Position numbers and translations under genes: made by a program
In this document: positions 17,148 through 24,946 of the stretch, in pieces
Layout: each line of letters opens with the position of its first letter
Numbering within the stretch: position 1 is the stretch's first letter
Assembly (NCBI RefSeq): GCF_026619435.1
Contig: NZ_JAOVZQ010000001.1
Coordinates: forward strand, 3,851,501 to 3,915,500
Source of the DNA: Hoeflea ulvae
GTDB lineage: Bacteria > Pseudomonadota > Alphaproteobacteria > Rhizobiales > Rhizobiaceae
Length of the DNA stretch: 64,000 nucleotides
Direction of reading: 5' to 3'
The notes under the pieces: model-generated
Database searches by the model: none
Told to the model about the DNA's origin: nothing
What the model saw: the letters and a program-made list of their open reading frames with translations, nothing else

Positions 17148-18059
17148 CTACCCCGCACCGCCCCTTTCCACATCCTCCGCCATCATTTCTATGAAAGCTT
17201 TGGACGCCGGCGAGAGCGAGCGGGCGGTGTGGGTGACGACGCCGAGCGGGCGGGTCACCACCGGATCGACCAGCGGCACGGCGCGCACGCCGTCCATGCG
17301 GCTGGCAGCCGCGATGCGCGAGGGCAGGATGCCCATGCCCATGCCGCAGGAGGTCATCCAGATGGCACTGCCCAGAAAAGCCACCTCGGCCGACATCTTC
17401 TGCCGCACGCCGAGACGCGCGAGATTCTTTTCGACCAGGTTGCGCACGCCGTAATCGCTGCGCGACAGGATCAGCGGCACATCGTGCAGCTCGGACCAGG
17501 ACACCGATGCGCGGGCGGCGAAGGGATGATCGTCCGGACAGATCAGCTGCAGCGGATCCTGGTGCAGCGGCCGCCAGTCAAACACGTCGGGATCATCAGG
17601 CTCGGTGCCGATGCCGAAATCGGCGCGCTCGTAGCGGATATTGGCAAAGAACTGGTTGGGCGCGCAATCATCCAGCATCAGATTGACGCCGGGATGATTC
17701 TGCCGGAACCGGCGCACCACCGACGGCAGATAGGTCATGCCGGTGGCCGGTGTCGTGGTCAGCCGGATGCGGCCGCGGGTCAGATCGCCCAAGCCGCTGA
17801 CCGTGTCTTCCAGCGCGCCGACATCATCGAGAATGCGCTCGACCATGCCGATGATCATTTCCGCCGCATCGGTGGGCGCCAGCGTCCGCGTCGTGCGATC
17901 GAAGAGATGCGCCCCCAGCGCCTCCTCCGATTGCCGGATCAGCACGCTGACCGCCGACTGGGTGACGTTGAGCACCTCCGCCGCAGCCGAGATCCGGCCG
18001 GTGCGATAGACCTGCAGGATGGCGCGCAATTGCTTCAGTGTGAGGGCGGAGACAGACAT
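17148..18059 (-). CDS. LysR-family transcriptional regulator
   Basis: A 303-aa DNA-binding regulator. The N-terminal winged helix (MSVSALTLKQLRAILQVYRT, then GRISAAAEVLNVTQSAVSVLIRQSEE) is followed by a periplasmic-binding-protein-like effector domain (about residues 85-290). The start at 18059 gives the usual LysR N-terminus; an ATG at 18089 adds ten residues and neither has a strong ribosome site. It is divergent from the TAXI-TRAP operon starting at 18194, the classical layout for a LysR activator of that operon, whose ligand is probably the transported compound or a product (inferred). Confidence 0.9.
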   Translation of the reverse strand: MSVSALTLKQLRAILQVYRTGRISAAAEVLNVTQSAVSVLIRQSEEALGAHLFDRTTRTLAPTDAAEMIIGMVERILDDVGALEDTVSGLGDLTRGRIRLTTTPATGMTYLPSVVRRFRQNHPGVNLMLDDCAPNQFFANIRYERADFGIGTEPDDPDVFDWRPLHQDPLQLICPDDHPFAARASVSWSELHDVPLILSRSDYGVRNLVEKNLARLGVRQKMSAEVAFLGSAIWMTSCGMGMGILPSRIAAASRMDGVRAVPLVDPVVTRPLGVVTHTARSLSPASKAFIEMMAEDVERGGAG

Positions 18060-18193
18060 CGGATTACTCGATATATTAGTTTCCTTCATGAATGTTTTAT
18101 AAAAATTCCATTTTCAGATCAAGCATGTTCGGCTACCGTCAGTTCATTCCTGACGCCAGTCATCGCAGAAGCGTCATGGAGAGGGAGGATACA

Positions 18194-19201
18194 ATGCTGA
18201 ACAATTTCAAACAGGTGATCGCCGCCGCCGTCATCGCGGCCGCGTTCGCAATGCCCGCCGTTGACGCCTCGGCGCAGTCGCGCATCACCATCGGAACCAA
18301 CCCGCAGGGCTCGCTCTATTACACCATCGGCGGCGGCATGGCCGCAGCCCTGCAGGACCGCCTCGGCCGTCAGGTCACCGTGCAGCCCTTCACCGGCTCC
18401 TCGGTCTATCTGCCGCTGATTTCGGCGGGAGAACTGACGCTGGGACTGAACTCGTCCATCGACATCAATGATTCCTACAGCGGATCGGGCGACAGCAAGC
18501 CGCTCGCCAATCTGCGGGTGCTGGCGCGGCTATGGCCGCTGCGGCTGGCCTTCATCGTCCGCGCCGACAGCGACATGCGATCGGTCGCCGATCTCAAGGG
18601 CAAGCGCACCGTCACCGAATTCGCCGCGCTGGCAGCCGTCAGCCAGGTCAATGTCGCCACGCTCGAAGCCGCCGGCCTGAGCCTCGACGATGTCGAGCAG
18701 GTCACGGTCTCGGGCCTGACGACCGGGCTCGAGGGCCTGACCGAGAACCAGCTCGACGCCACTTCCGCCGCCATCGGCATTCCGATGGTGCAGCAGGCCA
18801 ATGCCGGCATTCCCGGCGGTATCCGCTATTTGACGCTGGAAGGCGAAAACGCCACCAAGGCCTTCTTCGACGAGCGCCTGCCCGGGCTTTACCCGATGAC
18901 CGTCAATGCCAATCCGCGGATGCCGGAAATCACCGATCCGGTGGTGGTCTCGGCATTCGACATCTACCTCACCGCCAGCGCCGACACGTCGGATGAAGAG
19001 GTGCAGGCCATTCTCGGCGCGCTCTACGAGGCCTTCCCGCAATTGCAGGAAGACTATCCGCCGCTGCGTGGTGGCGCCCAGGACATGCTCTCGGCCCCGA
19101 CCAACACCGCGCCCTACCATTCCGGCGCCGTGGCGTTCTGGAAGGAACGCGGCATGTGGACCGATGAAAACGATGCGCTCGAGGCCTCGCTGGCCAACTG
19201 A
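18194..19201 (+). CDS. TAXI-family TRAP transporter solute-binding protein
   Basis: A 335-aa periplasmic binding protein. The Sec signal (MLNNFKQVIAAAVIAAAFAM, cleavage after ASA) is followed by ITIGTNPQGSLYYTIGGGMA, the TAXI-family start of the mature domain, and a GLNSSIDINDSYSG segment near the ligand pocket. GAGGGAGG precedes the ATG at 18194. It is the first gene of a three-gene unit with the fused permease and an amidohydrolase. It should deliver an organic acid to the permease; the adjacent enzyme suggests an aromatic or related carboxylate (inferred). Confidence 0.92.
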   Translation: MLNNFKQVIAAAVIAAAFAMPAVDASAQSRITIGTNPQGSLYYTIGGGMAAALQDRLGRQVTVQPFTGSSVYLPLISAGELTLGLNSSIDINDSYSGSGDSKPLANLRVLARLWPLRLAFIVRADSDMRSVADLKGKRTVTEFAALAAVSQVNVATLEAAGLSLDDVEQVTVSGLTTGLEGLTENQLDATSAAIGIPMVQQANAGIPGGIRYLTLEGENATKAFFDERLPGLYPMTVNANPRMPEITDPVVVSAFDIYLTASADTSDEEVQAILGALYEAFPQLQEDYPPLRGGAQDMLSAPTNTAPYHSGAVAFWKERGMWTDENDALEASLAN

Positions 19202-19285
19202 CCGCAGACGCTGACGACCGGCCTGACCATCGGGCCGGTCGCCCCACCCGTTTTCGCCCGCCTCATCACCTGAGGGAGACCCCCA

Positions 19286-21148
19286 ATGCGCGCCGCCCAT
19301 GTCGCTGCATCCCTGCCTGTCGTCGGCATCTTGTGGATGCTCGATGCCCCCCGGTGGATCGGCCAGGTCTGGCTCACCGAGCAGTATCTCGCCTTCATTC
19401 TCGGCCTCGGCGTGCTGGCCGGGATCGCCACCCGTCCGCTGCCGCGGCTGCCGCAATGGCTGGATCTGGCCTTCGGCCTGGTGGCGATGCTGAGCTGGTG
19501 GTGGCTGGCGCGCAATTACGATGTCTGGCTGCTCGATCCGGTCGACCGCGGCCCGCACAAATGGGTGCCGGCGGTGTTTGCCATTGCCGGCGCGCTGGAA
19601 GCCACCCGGCGCTATTGCGGCGCGGTTCTGGCGCTATTGTGCTCGGCCTTCCTTGTCTACGGCTTCATCGGCTTTCTCGCCCCCGGCATTTTCGAGGCGG
19701 CCTATCTCAAGCCGGCCCGCTACCTGCTCTATCTCTACAACGACACCAACGGCATTCCGGGCCTGGTGCTCAATGTCGGTGCCACGCAGATTCTCGGCTT
19801 CATCGTCTTTGGCGCGGTGCTCAACGCCGTCGGCGGCTCGGAGCTGCTGACCCGGCTGGCGATGGCGGCCATGGGCCACCGCCGCGGCGGTCCGGCCAAG
19901 GTCGCCATTCTCGCCTCGTCGCTGTTTGGAACCCTGTCGGGCTCCACCGTCGCCAATGTGATGTCGACCGGCGTGGTGACGATCCCGATGATGAAGCGGT
20001 CCGGCTTTCCGGCCCGCTATGCCGCAGCCATCGAGGCCGTCGCGTCCAATGGCGGGCAGATCGCACCGCCGGTGATGGGCGCCACCGCCTTCATCATCGC
20101 CGAGTTCCTGCAGATCTCCTATGCCGAGGTTGTGCTTGCAGCCCTGCTGCCGGCGATCTTCTATTACCTGCTGCTCTACCGCCAGGTTGACCGCTATGCC
20201 GCAGCCCATGGCCTGACCGGCGAGCAAAAAGAAAACCTGCCGAAGATCGGCGATGCGCTGATGAAGAGCTGGCCGCTGCTGTTCCCGCTCGGCGCACTGA
20301 TCTACTTCCTGTTCTTCCTGGGCTATGCGCCGGGCAAGTCGGCGCTCTATGCGGCTGCCGCCGCCTATGCGCTGCATCTGGTCATGGCCCCGCGCGGCGC
20401 CGAGCGGCTGGGGCTGATCCCGAAGATCGCGGTGCGCGCCGGGGAAACCCTGATCCCGATCCTGCTGGTTTGCGCCGTTGCCGGCATCATCATCGGCACC
20501 ATCAACATCACCGGGCTGGGCTTTGCGCTGACCCTGGCGCTGAGCCGGATTGCCGAATTCGGCGGGGTGCTGCCGCTGCTTGCCGTCACCGCGATCATCG
20601 CCATCGTGCTGGGCGTCGGCATGCCGACATCGGGCGTCTATGTGGTGGTCGCTGTGCTGCTGGCGCCGGCGCTGATCGCGCAGGGCATTCCGGCAATCTC
20701 GGCGCATTTCTTCATCTTCTATTTCGGTCTCCTGTCGATGCTGACGCCGCCGGTGGCGATCGCCTCCTATGCGGCGGCATCGATCGCCGACAGCGACATG
20801 TGGCAGACCGGAACCACCGGGGTGAAGCTCGCCGCCGTCGCCTATCTGCTGCCCTTTGTCTTCGCCTTCAATTCGGCGCTGCTGTTTGACGGCAGCTGGT
20901 TCGAGATCGGCATCTCCTGCCTCACCGTCTATGCCGCGGGACATTTCCTGGCAGAGGTGCTGGCCCGCCGTTCCGCCTTTGGCGGCGGACTCCGCCGCTG
21001 GGCCGCCGGGCTTGCAGCTCTGGCGCTGGGCGGACTGACCGCCGTCATTGCACCCGACCACCCGGTCGCCATCACGGCTGCAATCCTCGGCCTCGGCGCG
21101 GTGCTGGTGTCGAACCGGATGCTGCCCGACGCGCCGCACCCCGCCTAA
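19286..21148 (+). CDS. TRAP transporter permease, fused small and large subunits (4TM/12TM)
   Basis: A 620-aa inner-membrane protein. The first 150 residues hold four helices corresponding to the DctQ-like subunit. The rest is the DctM-like sodium-coupled channel with FGTLSGSTVANVMSTGVVTI, NGGQIAPPVMGATAFI and GVGMPTSGVYV signatures. Fused permeases of this type pair with TAXI binding proteins, as here (84 bases after the binding protein stop). It imports the bound solute using an ion gradient. Confidence 0.93.
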   Translation: MRAAHVAASLPVVGILWMLDAPRWIGQVWLTEQYLAFILGLGVLAGIATRPLPRLPQWLDLAFGLVAMLSWWWLARNYDVWLLDPVDRGPHKWVPAVFAIAGALEATRRYCGAVLALLCSAFLVYGFIGFLAPGIFEAAYLKPARYLLYLYNDTNGIPGLVLNVGATQILGFIVFGAVLNAVGGSELLTRLAMAAMGHRRGGPAKVAILASSLFGTLSGSTVANVMSTGVVTIPMMKRSGFPARYAAAIEAVASNGGQIAPPVMGATAFIIAEFLQISYAEVVLAALLPAIFYYLLLYRQVDRYAAAHGLTGEQKENLPKIGDALMKSWPLLFPLGALIYFLFFLGYAPGKSALYAAAAAYALHLVMAPRGAERLGLIPKIAVRAGETLIPILLVCAVAGIIIGTINITGLGFALTLALSRIAEFGGVLPLLAVTAIIAIVLGVGMPTSGVYVVVAVLLAPALIAQGIPAISAHFFIFYFGLLSMLTPPVAIASYAAASIADSDMWQTGTTGVKLAAVAYLLPFVFAFNSALLFDGSWFEIGISCLTVYAAGHFLAEVLARRSAFGGGLRRWAAGLAALALGGLTAVIAPDHPVAITAAILGLGAVLVSNRMLPDAPHPA

Positions 21149-21173
21149 TCCTCTACAACCAACGGAGTTTCAG

Positions 21174-22220
21174 ATGACCGAGAGAACCCAGAACCCGCCT
21201 TACAAGCGCATCGCCACGGAAGAGGCCTGGCTGCCCGAAGATATCCTCAAGCTCTACCGCAAGGAAATCCGCGAAAAGAACATCGGCGAACCCGGCTTTC
21301 ATTCGCTGTGGGGGTTCTATTCCGGCGACAACGAGATCGCCCAGGCGCAAAACCGCCGCATCGTCAGCCTTGGCGACACCCGGCTGGCCGACATGGATGC
21401 CGCCGGCGTCGATATCGCCGTGCTGGCGCTGTCCTCCCCCGGCGTGCAGATCTTCGATCCGGCAACAGCGCACAGCCTGGCCGTCAGCGCCAATGACGAA
21501 CTGGCCGAAGGCATTGCCCGCCACCCCGACCGCTTCACAGGTCTGGCAGCCTTCTCTCCGCTTGACGAGGTCAACGCGGCCAAGGAACTCGAGCGCGGCG
21601 TCACCAAGCTGGGCCTGAAGGGCGGGATTTTGAATTCCCACACGCTGGGCACCTATCTCGACGACGAGAAATACTGGGGCGTGTTCGAGGCGGCCGAAGC
21701 GCTGGGCGTGCCGATCTATCTGCACCCCAACACGCCCTCGCCGCAGATGCTCGACCCCTTCCTCAAGCGCGGATTGGATGCGGCGGTCTACGGATTTTCC
21801 TGCGAAACCGGGCTGCATGCACTCCGGCTGCTGGTCTCCGGCCTGTTCGACCGCTTCCCGAAACTGCAGATCGTGCTCGGCCATACCGGCGAGGCGCTGC
21901 CGTTCTGGCTCTACCGCATCGACTTCATGCATACGCGGCTGTCGCGTTCCAACCGCTATGAGGGCGCCAAGCCGCTCAACCGCAAGGCGTCGGAATATCT
22001 GCGCGAGAATTTCTACTACACATCCTCGGGCGTGGGCGACCCCAAGCCGATCATGTATGTGCAGGACGTCATCGGCGCCGACCGGGTGATGTATGCGATG
22101 GATTACCCCTGGCAATATGTGCCTGAGGAGACCGCGCTGCTCGACAACATGCCGGTCGAACCGGCCGTGCTGAAGGCGTTTTACGAAGACAATGCAAGAC
22201 GGGTTTTCAACATCAAATAG
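21174..22220 (+). CDS. Amidohydrolase-2 family protein, decarboxylase-like
   Basis: A 348-aa cytoplasmic metalloenzyme of the ACMSD / gamma-resorcylate decarboxylase group. Metal-site blocks are visible: RIATEEAW near the N-terminus (EEA as in 2,3-dihydroxybenzoate decarboxylases rather than HxH), IYLHPNTPS, VLGHTGEALPFW and MDYPWQY. This pattern favours non-hydrolytic C-C cleavage (decarboxylation). It is 25 bases past the permease gene and so in the same operon, which suggests that the imported compound is its substrate. An inverted repeat follows at 22257. Confidence 0.88.
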   Translation: MTERTQNPPYKRIATEEAWLPEDILKLYRKEIREKNIGEPGFHSLWGFYSGDNEIAQAQNRRIVSLGDTRLADMDAAGVDIAVLALSSPGVQIFDPATAHSLAVSANDELAEGIARHPDRFTGLAAFSPLDEVNAAKELERGVTKLGLKGGILNSHTLGTYLDDEKYWGVFEAAEALGVPIYLHPNTPSPQMLDPFLKRGLDAAVYGFSCETGLHALRLLVSGLFDRFPKLQIVLGHTGEALPFWLYRIDFMHTRLSRSNRYEGAKPLNRKASEYLRENFYYTSSGVGDPKPIMYVQDVIGADRVMYAMDYPWQYVPEETALLDNMPVEPAVLKAFYEDNARRVFNIK

Positions 22221-22256
22221 GCGTCAACCCTGGCTTCTCTGAAGCCAAAGCAGAAG

Positions 22257-22286
22257 CCGGACCGGCGTCGCAAACCGCCGGTCCGG
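22257..22286 (+). terminator. Perfect 11-bp hairpin after the TRAP/amidohydrolase operon
   Basis: CCGGACCGGCG and CGCCGGTCCGG pair perfectly across an 8-base loop, 36 bases past the amidohydrolase stop. No T-run follows, so it may be an attenuating or stabilising structure rather than a full intrinsic terminator. Confidence 0.55.
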
Positions 22287-22322
22287 TCCCACCCTTCATC
22301 CGCACCGGAATGCATCAAGGAC

Positions 22323-22483
22323 TCAGCCAGCCGCTCCCGAATCATCCATTGGCACGCGGTTCAGGCGGCCCTGGACCAACGCCGAGCCGATCAGCCCGAG
22401 GCAAAGGGCAAGCACCCCAGCCGACGTCTGTTCCGGTGCGACAGAGCCAGCTTGAGAGACGACGACAAGACCAGGAAGCAGCT
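22323..22483 (-). other. Possible transporter remnant in the intergenic region
   Basis: A minus-strand frame of about 52 codons ends at 22323 and has a stop just ahead of it. It reads GVLALCLGLIGSALVQGRLN, close to GALALCLGLIGLALWQPAL near the end of the P-type ATPase at 24947. The codons differ mainly at third positions. It may be a degraded paralogue tail or chance similarity of membrane helices. Otherwise 22221-22604 shows only the hairpin at 22257. Confidence 0.25.
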
Positions 22484-22604
22484 ATTCCGGCACCACCGCT
22501 TGCAACACCCAGAGCATGCCGCTTAAGTACCCCGCAATCGAACCGGTGCCCCGATGATCTGGCTGCTCCGATATTTCCCCTATATGCGACGGGCCCTGAC
22601 TGGA

Positions 22605-23330
22605 ATGAAACTGCTGAGCTACAACATTCAGGCCTGCATCGGTAGCCGGCACTACAGCGATTACCTTTTCGGAATCAGAAAACAGATTGCGCACAGCCCG
22701 GCAAAAGACAGGACCTTGAAAAGGATTGGCCGCTTTATTTCCGGCTTCGATATTGTCTGTCTGCAGGAACTGGATCTGGGAGGAAGGCGGGGCGGCTTTT
22801 CATCGCAATACGATGCGTTGAAGAAAATATCCCGCTTCCAGTTTGGCGCGTCACAGACAACCAGGGTAATACCCGGGATCTCGCAACACGGGAATGCAAT
22901 TTTTTCGCGCTATCCGATTGACGAGATTGAAGAATACCGGTTGCCCGGAAGAATGAGAGGCCGCGGTCTTCTGGTCTGCACAATACAGGGCCATACAATT
23001 GCGAACACCCATCTGAGCCTCTATGCCAAGATGCAGGTCAGGCAATTGGAACTGATCAGGGAAGTGTTGCATGGGCGGCAAAGGACCATCCTGGCAGGCG
23101 ATTTCAATTGCCGCTCGGACCGCCCCTGGATGCAGGATTTTGCCAATAGCTCCGGACTTGACCTGATTACCGGAAATTCGACAAACACTTACCCTTCCTG
23201 GAAGCCCAATTCCGATATCGATCACATCTTTGCTTCAAACTCGATCCAATGCCACAAAGCCGAGGTTTTGAACGTTCGGCTATCCGATCATCTGCCTGTA
23301 AAGACAGAATTCGAGCTGTTGGACCCGTAG
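22605..23330 (+). CDS. Endonuclease/exonuclease/phosphatase-family protein
   Basis: A 241-aa metal-dependent phosphodiesterase or phosphatase of the EEP superfamily. Conserved blocks in order: MKLLSYNIQ, DIVCLQELDLG (metal-binding Glu), GNAIFSRYP, ANTHLSL, ILAGDFNCRSD and IDHIFAS / SDHLPV (catalytic Asp-His). The start at 22605 matches family N-termini; the frame also opens at an ATG at 22554, which would add 17 residues. It is convergent with a cardiolipin synthase gene, and such pairs suggest phospholipid turnover (inferred). The substrate is unknown. Confidence 0.85.
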   Translation: MKLLSYNIQACIGSRHYSDYLFGIRKQIAHSPAKDRTLKRIGRFISGFDIVCLQELDLGGRRGGFSSQYDALKKISRFQFGASQTTRVIPGISQHGNAIFSRYPIDEIEEYRLPGRMRGRGLLVCTIQGHTIANTHLSLYAKMQVRQLELIREVLHGRQRTILAGDFNCRSDRPWMQDFANSSGLDLITGNSTNTYPSWKPNSDIDHIFASNSIQCHKAEVLNVRLSDHLPVKTEFELLDP

Positions 23331-23353
23331 GCAGGTATTTGCAGCAGGTCTGA

Positions 23354-24775
23354 TTACAACAGTGGCGATGCGAGACGCGCCAGATTGACCAGCAATCGGA
23401 ACAGAAGCGGGCGACTGGCAAGATGGCCGGCCGGCATCGGTTCGCTACGTTGAAAATCACGCTGCAGCATTGATTTTACTTTTTGCGCGAACTCTTCATC
23501 CAGGACAAGCAAGCTGGCTTCGAAATTGAGGCAAAATGAACGATTGTCCATGTTTCCTGACCCCACGGAAGAAAGCCGCTCGTCAATCAGAATGACTTTC
23601 TGATGCATAAAGCCAGGCTGGTATCGATGCACCTTTGCTCCATTGCTCAGTGCGCGGTCGATCCAGGCATGAACAGCCAGTCCGACTATCCAGTGGTCGC
23701 TGAATTCGGGCACCAGCAACCGAACCTCGACCCCTCGCATCACCGCCAGATGGAGGGCGGTAATCACCTCCTCATCCGGCACAAAATAGGGAGTGGCAAT
23801 CCAGATCGACTCCTGCGCGGCATTTATTGCCTGAACCACAAACAGTTTGAACGTGTCATCCTTGTCTGCAGGTCCTGTGGCCAGAAACAGAGCGGTTTTT
23901 GCATCATTCTGTATCGCCGGTATCGACCAATCGAGCTCAAGCTGCTCACTGGTTGCCCAATGCCAATCTTCCAGAAAGGAGAATTGCGCGGCTTTGACTG
24001 TCGGGCCCGCAAATCGAAGATGGGTGTCCCGCCATGCTTGGCGCCTTCTTGATTTGCCAAGATACTCGTCACCAATGTTGAGCCCTCCGGTGAACCCGAT
24101 TTGAGCATCAAACACTGCAATTTTCCGGTGGTTCCTGAAATTTATCTGGAACCGTTTCCCCATCCTGGTTGCGCTTCCAAATGGCGAAACCGATATTCCG
24201 GCGCTTCTGAGCCTCGAAAAATACGCCTCCGGGGTCCTGTTGCAACCGATCTCGTCATAAAGCAACCGGACCTCAACCCCGCGCTTTGCCGCACTGATCA
24301 GGTGTTGTGCAAAATCCCGGCCCGCATCATCATCATTTATGATGTAGAACTGCATCAATATGCTGCGCGTCGCGCGATCTATCGATTGAAAAAGTGCCGC
24401 ATAGGTTTCTTCGGCATCAACCAAGAGGTCGGCTTCATTGCCTCGGGTAAACGGAAACCGCGCAAGCTTTTCGATGACCTGCATCGCGCCCAACTCAGTT
24501 TTTGTCAGGCGCGGAATATTCGGAAGCAAATCCCTGTTTATCGGCGTCTTCGCCAATTGTGTTCGAAATTTCTTGACATAACCACTGAACCGCCATCCTC
24601 CGAAAACGACAAAAAGCGGAACGGATATGAACGGCATCGCGACCAGGGCGACGGTCCAGGCCACCGCCCCCTGGCTGCTGCGCTCCTGTGAAATTGCAAC
24701 AAACGCAAAAATCACGCCAACGGCATAGACCAGCGGGACCAGAACCAACGAAAAGATATTCAAGCTGATCGCCAT
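23354..24775 (-). CDS. cls: Cardiolipin synthase (two PLD domains)
   Basis: A 473-aa inner-membrane enzyme that joins two phosphatidylglycerols to make cardiolipin. Two N-terminal helices (about residues 5-60) are followed by two phospholipase D motifs: NHRKIAVFDAQIGFTGG and MHQKVILIDERLSSVGSGN, both with the intact HxKx4D core. Overall plan matches ClsA. It is convergent with the EEP gene, only 23 bases apart. The codon usage and GC look slightly lower than in most neighbours. Confidence 0.93.
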   Translation of the reverse strand: MAISLNIFSLVLVPLVYAVGVIFAFVAISQERSSQGAVAWTVALVAMPFISVPLFVVFGGWRFSGYVKKFRTQLAKTPINRDLLPNIPRLTKTELGAMQVIEKLARFPFTRGNEADLLVDAEETYAALFQSIDRATRSILMQFYIINDDDAGRDFAQHLISAAKRGVEVRLLYDEIGCNRTPEAYFSRLRSAGISVSPFGSATRMGKRFQINFRNHRKIAVFDAQIGFTGGLNIGDEYLGKSRRRQAWRDTHLRFAGPTVKAAQFSFLEDWHWATSEQLELDWSIPAIQNDAKTALFLATGPADKDDTFKLFVVQAINAAQESIWIATPYFVPDEEVITALHLAVMRGVEVRLLVPEFSDHWIVGLAVHAWIDRALSNGAKVHRYQPGFMHQKVILIDERLSSVGSGNMDNRSFCLNFEASLLVLDEEFAQKVKSMLQRDFQRSEPMPAGHLASRPLLFRLLVNLARLASPLL

Positions 24776-24946
24776 TGTTTTGCTCTATCAAATCCTCTCG
24801 CATCAGCACAGCTGTATTCGTCCCCCAAGGCGAATGATCCGCGTCGGGCAGAACAAGCGAGGTGCAGGCAGAGCTTGGCCTTGCCGGCATTGAACTGGTT
24901 CACCGGACACGCGTCCTGTAGGACAGGTTTGCCGACGACCCGGCCC

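Noticed and set aside
19634..21139. Minus-strand frame of 501 codons
   Set aside because: Antisense to the TRAP permease, whose membrane signatures are clear.
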